From: Lachnoclostridium sp. UBA1175
GTDB taxonomy: Bacteria > Bacillota > Clostridia > Lachnospirales > Lachnospiraceae
DNA: 26,889 nt
Assembly: GCA_002311665.1 (NCBI GenBank)
Contig: DBYX01000018.1
Location: 1 to 26,889, forward strand
Direction: 5' to 3'
Notes under the pieces: generated by a model
Database searches by the model: none
What the model saw: the letters and a program-made list of their open reading frames with translations, nothing else
What the model was told of the DNA's origin: nothing
Program-made: the position numbers and the translations under genes
Part shown: positions 15,929 through 22,371 of the stretch, piece after piece
Position numbering within the stretch: position 1 is the stretch's first letter
Layout of the letters: each line of letters opens with the position of its first letter

Positions 15929-16042
15929 TTACCGCGATCCGGGCATCGGCTGCTTCATAGCGGCGTACAATTCCGCCAAAGCATCCGGATCCTCCGCTGT
16001 CTCATTGATCTTGCGCCCTATCCAGGCTTTGTTAACCGGCAT
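15929..16042 (-). CDS. 37-aa ORF copying the N-terminus of the neighbouring ECF sigma factor
   Basis: Encodes a 37-residue peptide starting MPVNKAW and ending AAMKQPMPGSR, from ATG 16042 to TAA 15929-15931, with an excellent AAGGAGG eight or so bases upstream. Aligned without gaps to the sigma factor at 17637-18176, 14 of the first 33 residues are identical: M1, P2, W7, D18-P19, A21, L25-Y26-A27 and M29-K-Q-P-M33. The leaders also match: CCGAAATAT lies 69 (sigma) and 77 (this ORF) bases upstream of the ATG, followed by TGAAAAA and similar tracts. Downstream of residue 33 the homology stops abruptly and no sigma-2/sigma-4 coding follows in any frame I checked. It is either a decayed partial duplication or a small protein kept for its own role. 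The preserved ribosome binding site argues it is translated. Confidence 0.6.
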   Translation of the reverse strand: MPVNKAWIGRKINETAEDPDALAELYAAMKQPMPGSR

Positions 16043-16186
16043 TTTTCGTACCTCCTTTTGCATAGTAAGAGTATCCGAAACGGCACAGTTTTTCATTTTT
16101 CGAAAAATTCTTCGAAAAATATTTCGGATGATCCCCGCGCACGCGCGACCGCCTACCCGAAATTATAGCAGAAGCGGAAAAAATTG

Positions 16187-16221
16187 CATAAAAATTGCTC
16201 AGGACTTTCGCCCTGAGCAAT
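16187..16221 (-). terminator. Intrinsic terminator after the putative anti-sigma gene
   Basis: Perfect 10-bp arms ATTGCTCAGG (16194-16203) and CCTGAGCAAT (16212-16221) with an 8-nt loop. On the minus strand it is followed by TTTT. It lies about 25 bp after the stop of the membrane protein gene and separates the sigma operon from the 37-codon ORF. Confidence 0.85.
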
Positions 16222-16246
16222 CCATTCTCCCCCAAAGATCAGTATG

Positions 16247-17644
16247 TCATTTTCCGGACTGGCTCACCCGTTTCCCGGTCTCACAATCCGACAGGTACAG
16301 AGCACCCGACAGGAAAAGCTTGTACCTCCGGCTGTCTCTGGCGATGACGATCACGTAGTTTCCCTCGTAGTCCAGGCTGCAGTAATTGTATGATACGTAT
16401 CCTGACCACGAATTATCCCACTTCACTCCCGGAAAGGCCGATTCATCCAGCGTCATCGTCACGATCCACGGGACACCGTCCTCCTCCGGACGTTTAAACA
16501 CCCAGAACTTTTCCTTGACAATCAATCGATATTCACCATCAATGATTCTTTCTCTTTGAACCATGCAGATTTCCGTCATCCCGTCTCCGTCGATATCTCC
16601 GAACGCCACATTGCCGTCCTCCCATTCGTACGCGATACCGTCACGGATGATGAAGAATCTCCGGTACAGGATCCCTTCATGCTCCAGAAGTGTCAGGAAC
16701 ACCTGTGCCTGTGTCTTCTCGTACAATCCGCTCGGTGTCACATCGATCGGGTCAATGTCGATGTTCGGTGTGCAGGAGTCCTGCGAACCAAGAGGAAAGA
16801 GATCCACGCGAGTCTCCGGATTCATCACGATCTCCTTCGCTTCCTTCGCAGTACATCCGCCGAACGGCGTTTCGCGCGATACGTATGTGTATACTCTCGC
16901 CGCAGACCAGGGTATCTCGATCACGATCAACACGCCGTCCTTGTACGCAGCCCATTCCTTCTTGCCTTCAAACACTCCGTTTGTTTTCCGGAGCGTAAAC
17001 CCGATAAGGGTATACCCATTGGGATCTTCCTTATAGTGACTCTCCCGATACGCTGCAATATCCGCCGGATCCCCCTGAATGATCTCGTACCCGTTCTCCG
17101 CCAGCATTTTGCAGTATTCATCCATGACATCATAGGAATAATAGTCGCAGCTGGTGTCCACGATAGTTTCCCCGGGCCAGTCCATGATCAACTCGTCATC
17201 CTTCTGTCCCCGCTTCGGATAGATCAGTTTCTCCTTATCCGAATACGAAGGATAACCGATCTCCGTCAGCAAATACACCGGCACGTTGGACACCGGATTT
17301 TTCGCCGGGGTCACCCCGCCGTGGTTTCCTCCGAGTTTTCCGTTCTTGATGGCCACGGTCAACACGACGATCCCCACAATGGCGGCCAACGCAGCCGTAA
17401 CTCCCGCGAACCGTATCCATCCCTGCCCCTTACGGGCTCCTCTCACAATTTGTTTCTCCCCTGTTACAAGCTGCTTCGGGGACGCCTTGCTCCCCGTCAT
17501 CGAAAGATTATCCGCAGACACTCCGAGTTCCCGGTATGTCTGCTGCACGGCACTTCGAATGTTTCGATCCGCCCCGATCCGCATCGTCGGCTGCGAATCG
17601 AGGATCATGTCCTCTATCGTCCGTCTGTCCGGTTTCTTACGCAT
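16247..17644 (-). CDS. Single-pass membrane protein, putative anti-sigma/sensor partner of the ECF sigma
   Basis: 465 aa from ATG 17644. An upstream in-frame start (17755) would lie inside the sigma gene and is rejected. The ATG overlaps the sigma stop by eight bases (ATGCGTAA) and has AGGAG upstream. Residues 1-~75 are cytoplasmic, charged and helical. One transmembrane segment lies at ~77-98 (IRFAGVTAALAAIVGIVVLTVAI). The remaining ~365 residues would be extracellular. They include a Gly/Pro spacer, then a mixed alpha/beta part ending with FGDIDGDGMTEI, a D-x-D-G-D-G-x-x-E calcium-binding loop of FG-GAP/dockerin-like type. The pairing with an ECF sigma and this topology point to an anti-sigma factor that senses an envelope or extracellular signal. 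No classical zinc anti-sigma motif (HxxxCxxC) was seen, so the role is inferred from context. Confidence 0.7.
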   Translation of the reverse strand: MRKKPDRRTIEDMILDSQPTMRIGADRNIRSAVQQTYRELGVSADNLSMTGSKASPKQLVTGEKQIVRGARKGQGWIRFAGVTAALAAIVGIVVLTVAIKNGKLGGNHGGVTPAKNPVSNVPVYLLTEIGYPSYSDKEKLIYPKRGQKDDELIMDWPGETIVDTSCDYYSYDVMDEYCKMLAENGYEIIQGDPADIAAYRESHYKEDPNGYTLIGFTLRKTNGVFEGKKEWAAYKDGVLIVIEIPWSAARVYTYVSRETPFGGCTAKEAKEIVMNPETRVDLFPLGSQDSCTPNIDIDPIDVTPSGLYEKTQAQVFLTLLEHEGILYRRFFIIRDGIAYEWEDGNVAFGDIDGDGMTEICMVQRERIIDGEYRLIVKEKFWVFKRPEEDGVPWIVTMTLDESAFPGVKWDNSWSGYVSYNYCSLDYEGNYVIVIARDSRRYKLFLSGALYLSDCETGKRVSQSGK

Positions 17645-18176
17645 AGTCCTGCTCCTCTCCGTCTCCGCACCTTCCGTAGAACTCGCGTAGGCTGCGTATG
17701 GCTGCACGGTACCTGCGAAACGCGGTAGCCGTCGAAATGCCCATGATCCGGGCAATCTCCGAGTAGCCGAGCCCCGCCTCCAAATGCAGTGAGACTATTT
17801 GCCTTTCCTCCGCCGCCAGCGTCTCCAGTGCCGCGCCGATATCACTTCCTCCGCGCGTCACGAAGCCCTGCCGAACCTCCCCCGGGTCGGCCACGGCGAT
17901 CTCTCTGTTGTGTTTCCGTACGATGTCAAGCGCTGCGTTTCGAACCGTCTGAAACAGATACGCCCGTCCGTTGCGAACGGTCTCCGTCTTCGGTGAGCGA
18001 AGCAGTCTGACAAATGCATCCTGCACTGCGTCCTCGGCGTCCTCCTGCCTCATCGTGGTCCGGTATGCAACGACAAACATCGGTTGTTTCATCTCCGCAT
18101 ACAGCTGCTCAAATGCGGACGGATCCTTCCGCATCGCCCGCAACTGCTGCGTAACCCATCTGTTGTCTGCCGGCAT
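17637..18176 (-). CDS. ECF-type RNA polymerase sigma factor
   Basis: 179 aa, typical ECF length. Sigma-2 spans ~22-92, with region 2.2 DAEDAVQDAFVRLL (46-59, core-polymerase binding) and region 2.4 RAYLFQTVRNAALDIVRK (71-88, -10 recognition). Sigma-4 spans ~115-165, with a helix-turn-helix GYSEIARIMGISTATAFRRYRAAIRSL (137-163) for the -35 element. A GTG at 18185 in the same frame overlaps the GGAGG itself, so the ATG at 18176, eight bases after GGAGG, is chosen. This also matches the start of the 37-aa paralogue. The stop overlaps the start of the membrane protein gene, indicating coupled synthesis with its likely regulator. Target promoters are unknown; autoregulation is plausible from the leader sequence shared with the 37-codon ORF. 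Confidence 0.92.
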   Translation of the reverse strand: MPADNRWVTQQLRAMRKDPSAFEQLYAEMKQPMFVVAYRTTMRQEDAEDAVQDAFVRLLRSPKTETVRNGRAYLFQTVRNAALDIVRKHNREIAVADPGEVRQGFVTRGGSDIGAALETLAAEERQIVSLHLEAGLGYSEIARIMGISTATAFRRYRAAIRSLREFYGRCGDGEEQDYA

Positions 18177-18244
18177 GTTTTTCACCTCCCACTACTAAGA
18201 CCCCGTTTTTTCGCGTTTTTTTCACGGAGGGCAAAATTTTTCGC

Positions 18245-18253
18245 ATATTTCGG
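18245..18253 (-). promoter_or_regulatory. Leader motif shared by the sigma gene and the 37-codon ORF
   Basis: CCGAAATAT on the minus strand, 69 bases before the sigma ATG. The same nonamer occurs at 16119-16127, 77 bases before the 37-codon ORF. In both, it is followed by cgaaaaat-like tracts, TGAAAAA, then CGG(A/G) 12-13 bases later, then the ribosome binding site. TGAAAAA-N12/13-CGG could be an ECF-type -35/-10 pair recognised by the encoded sigma; this is a hypothesis. Confidence 0.3.
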
Positions 18254-18291
18254 AAAATGCGTCTTTTTCCCTATGCCATAATAACACATAA

Positions 18292-18319
18292 CGGGCGCCG
18301 CCGAGACCGGTAACGCCCG
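18292..18319 (-). terminator. Probable terminator after trxB
   Basis: Compound hairpin with outer arms CGGGCG / CGCCCG (18292-18297, 18314-18319) and inner CCG / CGG. On the minus strand it is followed by TTATGTGTTATTAT, which is T-rich but interrupted. It lies about 65 bp after the trxB stop and before the sigma gene leader. Confidence 0.4.
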
Positions 18320-18385
18320 CTTGATATACGTTAGTGAACTATGCGCCGAACAAGGACCGGCGCCGTGTGCGATGCTCTCCGCAGA

Positions 18386-19309
18386 TCACTCCTGCGCGGC
18401 AAGCTCCGCAAGATACTGCTCGATGTGATACACCGCGTTCGCACCGTCCGCCGCTGCCGTGACGATCTGGCGAAGATCCTTCGTGCGCACATCGCCCGCC
18501 GCGTAAATGCCGGGCACCTGCGTCGCGCAATTCTCTCCCGCAAGGAAATATCCCGCCGCGTCGCAGGGGATGCTGTCCTGCCAGCCGAGGTTTACCGGGT
18601 TTGTGCCGACCGCGACAAACACGCCGTCCGCCGGGACAACCCTTGTCTCGCCCGTCTTCACGTTGCGAAGCAAAACACCCGTAACCATATCCTCACCGCG
18701 GATCTCGTCGACCACGGAGTCGAACGCGATCTCAATGTTCGTTGTCTTCCGAAGCGCAGTCACCAAAGTCTTCGATGCGCGGAACTCGTCCCTGCGATGA
18801 ACGATCGTCACTTTCTTGCAGCCGCGCGCCAGATAGATCGCATCCTCAACCGCCGTATTGCCGCCGCCGATGACGACAACCTCGCGGTTTTTGAAAAATG
18901 CGCCGTCGCACGTCGCGCAGTACGAGACACCCATTCCGGCGAACTCATCCTCGCCCGGGCAGCCGAGTTTGCGGGGCTGTGCACCGGTCGCGATCAGGAT
19001 GGTGCGCGTCTCCACGGGGTCGTCCGAATCGATCAGGATGCGGTAGCCGCCGTCGATCTTCTCAAACTCCGTGACCTCCGCCATGCGGATCTCCGCGCCG
19101 CAGTGCTTCGCGTGCTCCTCAAGCTTCTCCGCGAGGTCGAAGCCGCTGATGCCCGGAAGACCGGGATAATTGTCAACATCCGAGGTGTTCAGCACCTGTC
19201 CGCCGCTGACACCCTTCTCCAGAACGACAAACGAAAGCTCCGCGCGCGCCGCGTAGATCGCAGCTGCCATTCCGGCCGGGCCGGAGCCGATGATCACAAG
19301 ATCGTACAT
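18386..19309 (-). CDS. trxB: Thioredoxin reductase (TrxB)
   Basis: 307 aa, normal length for the low-Mr flavoenzyme. It reduces thioredoxin with NADPH through FAD and a redox cysteine pair. Visible are the FAD-binding GSGPAG (8-13), active site CATC (131-134), NAD(P)-binding GGGNTA (148-153), the NADPH 2'-phosphate-type HRRDEFRAS (171-179), and the C-terminal FAD motif GIYAAGDVRTKDLRQIVTAA. The basic HRR...R motif argues for NADPH rather than ferredoxin or NADH dependence. The ATG at 19309 (MYDLVIIG) is preferred over one at 19315, because GGAGG abuts the latter but lies seven bases before the former. It starts 16 bp after the CPBP protease gene, so the two are cotranscribed. No trxA is adjacent. 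Confidence 0.95.
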   Translation of the reverse strand: MYDLVIIGSGPAGMAAAIYAARAELSFVVLEKGVSGGQVLNTSDVDNYPGLPGISGFDLAEKLEEHAKHCGAEIRMAEVTEFEKIDGGYRILIDSDDPVETRTILIATGAQPRKLGCPGEDEFAGMGVSYCATCDGAFFKNREVVVIGGGNTAVEDAIYLARGCKKVTIVHRRDEFRASKTLVTALRKTTNIEIAFDSVVDEIRGEDMVTGVLLRNVKTGETRVVPADGVFVAVGTNPVNLGWQDSIPCDAAGYFLAGENCATQVPGIYAAGDVRTKDLRQIVTAAADGANAVYHIEQYLAELAAQE

Positions 19310-19325
19310 ACACATTCCTCCAAAT

Positions 19326-20267
19326 CTACTTCCCGAGATTCATCTCGTACGCAACAAGCAACGTCACCAGAACAACGATGGCTACCGCCAGCGGGGCGGT
19401 GAACATATCCAGAAGCGCACGCAGGCGCCCCGGTTTCTTAATATCCTCGCGGATCTGTACCTCCGAACAACCCCGGTACGCGATCTCGCGATACAGACGA
19501 TACGCAAAATAAGTTCCTACCACGGCGGCAACGACATATCCGGCGAGCATCGGCGCGTCCATCGTCGTCTCCTCCGACGCGATATCCCCGAAGCGGTCGG
19601 GGAACCATTTGACTATGTAAATGATGATCACGGAGCTGCTGTTGACCATCGAGTGCATCACCATCGAGGGGATTGTCGAGCCTGCCGCCTCATCCACCAT
19701 GGCGAAAACAAAACCCATCAGCACCGCGTACGCCATCTGGTTCAGATTGCCGTGCATCAGACCGAAGATCACTCCGGTCAGGAGCGCGCCCATCAGTATG
19801 GAGCGCTTGCGGTAGTGCCCGTACATCATTCCTCGGTACAGAAGCTCCTCGCCGATCGCCGGTATGATGCCCAGGCAGAGCAGCGAGACCGCGAACGGAT
19901 AATCCCGGATCCGCTGCATAATGTCCTCGCCCGCCACATAGCTGGTGAAGAACTGCGACACCAGGTTGACAAGCGTGAGCAACGGCATCAGGAAGATCAT
20001 CATCAGCGCCGCAAGAAACACGATGCTGACGCGGAACCTGTGCACACGGTAGGTTTCCGTGAACGCCCTTCCGAACGACCTCTCCCCCGGCCGGATCGCG
20101 AGTGCGATCAATCCCGGCGCGATGCAGAACACCTGGATCAGGACAAGCTGCAGCGCGGAGTTGTCGATCATTGAGACAACAACGCTGCCCGTCAGATACG
20201 ACAGAAGCGTCACCAGCACCAGCATATTGATCCGGCGGTTTTCGTCTTTGTTCCACTCCTCCGGCAT
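19326..20267 (-). CDS. CPBP-family (CAAX/Abi) intramembrane metalloprotease
   Basis: 313 aa with about eight hydrophobic segments. The three CPBP/Abi signatures are present in order: EELLYR (E140, E141, R145), FGLMH (F168, H172) and HSMVN (H205, N209). These residues form the intramembrane metal/glutamate active site of the family that includes CAAX prenyl endopeptidases and bacterial bacteriocin-immunity proteins. The substrate cannot be inferred; bacterial members often act in envelope stress or self-immunity. AAAGGAG lies at good distance from ATG 20267. It is the first gene of a two-gene operon with trxB, driven by the promoter at 20390-20418. Pairing of this protease with thioredoxin reductase is not a standard arrangement that I know. 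Confidence 0.88.
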   Translation of the reverse strand: MPEEWNKDENRRINMLVLVTLLSYLTGSVVVSMIDNSALQLVLIQVFCIAPGLIALAIRPGERSFGRAFTETYRVHRFRVSIVFLAALMMIFLMPLLTLVNLVSQFFTSYVAGEDIMQRIRDYPFAVSLLCLGIIPAIGEELLYRGMMYGHYRKRSILMGALLTGVIFGLMHGNLNQMAYAVLMGFVFAMVDEAAGSTIPSMVMHSMVNSSSVIIIYIVKWFPDRFGDIASEETTMDAPMLAGYVVAAVVGTYFAYRLYREIAYRGCSEVQIREDIKKPGRLRALLDMFTAPLAVAIVVLVTLLVAYEMNLGK

Positions 20268-20380
20268 GATGAGCTCCTTTCGTCAACCCGCACCTGTCCG
20301 CGATGCCTCCGTCCTTCCCGCGCGTCCCCTTGCGGAAGCCTTCGCTCCCCCGCGGTTTCCCCGCCGGACGCAACAGCATC

Positions 20381-20410
20381 GCACGGAAAATAGTACCACA
20401 TTTTCCGTGC
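20381..20410. promoter_or_regulatory. Perfect inverted repeat overlapping the CPBP-trxB promoter
   Basis: Arms GCACGGAAAAT (20381-20391) and ATTTTCCGTGC (20400-20410), 11 bp each with an 8-bp centre. The repeat covers the -10 box and most of the spacer of the minus-strand promoter and ends just before its -35. That is the classic position for a repressor operator. The plus-strand cvfB promoter starts only about 25 bp away. No T-tract supports a terminator reading. Confidence 0.55.
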
Positions 20411-20418
20411 TTTGACAA
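20390..20418 (-). promoter_or_regulatory. Sigma-A-type promoter for the CPBP protease-trxB operon
   Basis: Minus strand: -35 TTGTCA (20413-20418), 17-bp spacer, -10 TACTAT (20390-20395). The start would be near 20383, giving a leader of about 115 nt before the protease ATG. Confidence 0.65.
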
Positions 20419-20435
20419 TGGTGCGAAGAAACTTC

Positions 20436-20464
20436 TTTCTCTTTCGCGCGGCACATGATATACT
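20436..20464 (+). promoter_or_regulatory. Extended -10 promoter for cvfB
   Basis: TGA-TATACT at 20456-20464 is an extended -10 element. The -35 position (20436-20441, TTTCTC) is poor, as is common with extended -10 promoters. The start would be near 20471, about 60 nt before the cvfB ATG. Confidence 0.6.
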
Positions 20465-20527
20465 GTGGAAGAACGCTGACAGCGCCGCGGTTTCGCCGGC
20501 GATGTCGAGACTTTCGGAGGTTTTTCC

Positions 20528-21412
20528 ATGATTCAGATCGGACGCACACAACAATTACGGGTCGATTCCCTGCAGCCGCACGGAGCATATCTCGTCGACG
20601 CCGGGGAGGATTTGCCGCAGCTGCCGGCCGCTTACGACGGTGCCGCGCTGTCGGTCGATGCCGAGCGCATTCTCCTGCCGACCAATCAGTTGGACGGTGA
20701 GGAGGTCGGAGACATTGTGAGTGTCTTCGTGTACCGCGACTCGGAAGACCGCCCGATCGCAACGAAGCAGCTGCCGAAGGCGGAGCTCGGGCTCACCGCG
20801 CTTCTGACCGTCACGCAGGTAAACCGCGTCGGCGCATTTCTCGACTGGGGACTTCCGAAGGATCTGCTGCTGCCGTACCGCGAGCAGACGCGCCCCGTCG
20901 GTGAGGGAGACGAGGTGCTTGTCGCCGTGTACATCGACAAGAGCGGGCGCCTGTGCGCCACGATGAAGCTATACCCTTACCTGCGCACCGACTCGACACA
21001 CCGCAAGGACGACCGCGTCACCGGGCGCGTGTACGAGATCAGCGACAATTTCGGTGCTTTCGTCGCCGTGGAGGACTGCTACTCGGGTCTTGTTCCGAAG
21101 AAGGACCTCTTCTTCCCGCTCTCCCCGATGCAGGAGATCGAGGCACGCGTCGCGAGCGTGCTTCCCGACGGCAAACTGACGCTCTCGCTCCGAGACAAGG
21201 CGTACGCACAGATGGACGGCGACGCCGCGCTCATTCTCTCCGCGCTTCGCTCGGCCGGCGGCTTCCTGCCCTACCACGACAAGAGCAGCGCCGAAGCCAT
21301 TAAGGCACGCTTCAGCCTCGGCAAGAACGCGTTCAAGCGCGCCATCGGCCACCTCTACCGCGAGCGCCTCATCACCATCGGTGACGACGGGATCCGTCTC
21401 GTGGACCGTTAA
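20528..21412 (+). CDS. cvfB: S1-domain RNA-binding protein, CvfB/YitL family
   Basis: 294 aa, the expected length for CvfB. The family has tandem S1/OB-type domains and a C-terminal winged helix and binds RNA. In Staphylococcus it affects virulence gene expression. Visible are an N-terminal OB-like part (1-~65), an S1 unit around VTQVNRVGAFLDWGLPKDLLLPY, a second around VTGRVYEISDNFGAFVAVEDC, and a C-terminal winged-helix segment (GKNAFKRAIGHLYRERLITIGDDGIRLV). CGGAGG lies eight bases before ATG 20528. It is the only plus-strand gene in the window. It diverges from the CPBP-trxB operon and ends five bases from the comF stop, with no visible terminator between the convergent genes. Confidence 0.9.
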   Translation: MIQIGRTQQLRVDSLQPHGAYLVDAGEDLPQLPAAYDGAALSVDAERILLPTNQLDGEEVGDIVSVFVYRDSEDRPIATKQLPKAELGLTALLTVTQVNRVGAFLDWGLPKDLLLPYREQTRPVGEGDEVLVAVYIDKSGRLCATMKLYPYLRTDSTHRKDDRVTGRVYEISDNFGAFVAVEDCYSGLVPKKDLFFPLSPMQEIEARVASVLPDGKLTLSLRDKAYAQMDGDAALILSALRSAGGFLPYHDKSSAEAIKARFSLGKNAFKRAIGHLYRERLITIGDDGIRLVDR

Positions 21413-21417
21413 GCGGA

Positions 21418-22152
21418 TCACACATATCCTCCGCCGATACAGATCGTCGCAACCATCACATGCTCCGCGCCGGTCGACTTCAGAACAGCGGAACACGCCT
21501 CCAGCGTACTCCCGGTCGTATAAATATCATCGACCAGAATCACCCTGCGGGGCGTTTTTTGTTGCTTTCGAAGCCGGTCCGCCTGCCGGCCGGGCTCCAG
21601 CGCGCGCATCAGATTGCGCACGCGCTCGTGGTTGCTCAGTTCCTTCTGCGGCACCGTAAAACGGTTGCGGCGCAGGTAATCGTCGTACAGCGGAAGATTC
21701 AACTCCTCCGCCAGCACGCGCGCGATCCGCTCCGCCTGGTTGTAGCCGCGGCGGCGCATTTTCCGACGATGGATCGGCACCGGGATCACTGCGTCCGCAC
21801 CGAATGCGCGCAGCTTCGCCCCCTGCGCGGCGAGCAACTCGCCGGCGTACCACGCGCCGTACTCCTCGCGCCCGTGGAACTTGAAGCGCACCATCGACTC
21901 GCGGATGTCCCCCTCGTACAGGAACACGGAGACGCCTCTCTCAAAGGAACTCTCCTGCTTGGAGGCGCAGTCGTAGCAGTATTCCGCGGCGCCCTCGGGG
22001 ACCGGTTTGCCGCAGCGCATACAGGTGTCCGCGCCGACCGGCGTTAGTTTCCCGCGGCACGCCGGGTGGCAGCGCGGCGCACCGATCGGCCGCAGCCCGT
22101 CGCACACCGGGCATCGCGGCGGATATAACAGATCAAGTATACGGCTCTCCAC
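21418..22152 (-). CDS. ComF-family phosphoribosyltransferase-fold protein
   Basis: 244 aa, typical for ComFC-like proteins. It has an N-terminal zinc-binding region with CPVC (14-17), C28/C32, CMRCGKP (44-50) and CYDC (59-62), then a type I phosphoribosyltransferase domain with PIHRRKMRRRGYNQAERIA (~126-144) and a PRPP loop VILVDDIYTTGST (204-216). Family members are needed for DNA uptake during natural transformation and occur widely even in bacteria not known to be competent. No helicase ComFA gene is nearby. The start is GTG at 22152, with AGGAGG eight bases upstream. It is convergent with cvfB. A GC-rich stem (22277-22291) and another hairpin (22327-22360) lie in the 220-bp region upstream of it. 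Confidence 0.92.
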   Translation of the reverse strand: MESRILDLLYPPRCPVCDGLRPIGAPRCHPACRGKLTPVGADTCMRCGKPVPEGAAEYCYDCASKQESSFERGVSVFLYEGDIRESMVRFKFHGREEYGAWYAGELLAAQGAKLRAFGADAVIPVPIHRRKMRRRGYNQAERIARVLAEELNLPLYDDYLRRNRFTVPQKELSNHERVRNLMRALEPGRQADRLRKQQKTPRRVILVDDIYTTGSTLEACSAVLKSTGAEHVMVATICIGGGYV

Positions 22153-22276
22153 CTTCTTCCCCTCCTTCCGCGCTCCCGCCGCGCACGGCCGGTACCGGTC
22201 GCACGCATTTTACGCGCACGCAAACAACGCAGGCTCCGTCACCTGCCTGGACACTCATATTGCATTAAGGGGAATT

Positions 22277-22291
22277 CCTCCGCGCCGGAGG
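22277..22291. repeat. Short perfect hairpin CCTCCG-cgc-CGGAGG
   Basis: A 6-bp stem with a 3-nt loop, in the intergenic stretch between the nucleotidyltransferase and comF. No T-tract or promoter is associated, and its function is unknown. Confidence 0.35.
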
Positions 22292-22326
22292 ACGGCGAAC
22301 GCCGCGGAACCGCAGCGGTATCAGAT

Positions 22327-22360
22327 CCGGAAGGCCGCACCGCACGGCACGGCCCTCCGG
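22327..22360. terminator. Hairpin after the nucleotidyltransferase gene, possible terminator
   Basis: Arms CCGGAAGGCCG (22327-22337) and CGGCCCTCCGG (22350-22360) pair with a single mismatch, which becomes G-U in the minus-strand RNA. The stem starts 12 bases after the minus-strand stop codon. The T-tract (TTTT) lies on the plus-strand side, so minus-strand efficiency is uncertain. Confidence 0.4.
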
Positions 22361-22371
22361 TTTTCATCAGA

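Noticed and set aside
15759..16358. 199-codon plus-strand ORF across the AT-rich region
   Set aside because: No RBS. It crosses the anti-sigma terminator and the end of the anti-sigma gene, and its composition is not protein-like.
16556..17728. 390-codon plus-strand ORF opposite the putative anti-sigma gene
   Set aside because: Shadow frame. The minus strand has the operon overlap, transmembrane segment and terminator.
17645..17755. 37-codon N-terminal extension of the anti-sigma-like protein
   Set aside because: It would lie within the sigma gene. ATG 17644 overlaps the sigma stop and has AGGAG upstream.
20412..20464. TTGACA at 20412-20417 as -35 for cvfB
   Set aside because: The distance to TATACT is about 41 bp, far too long. 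The TG-extended -10 explains the promoter better, and the overlapping TTGTCA serves the opposite strand.
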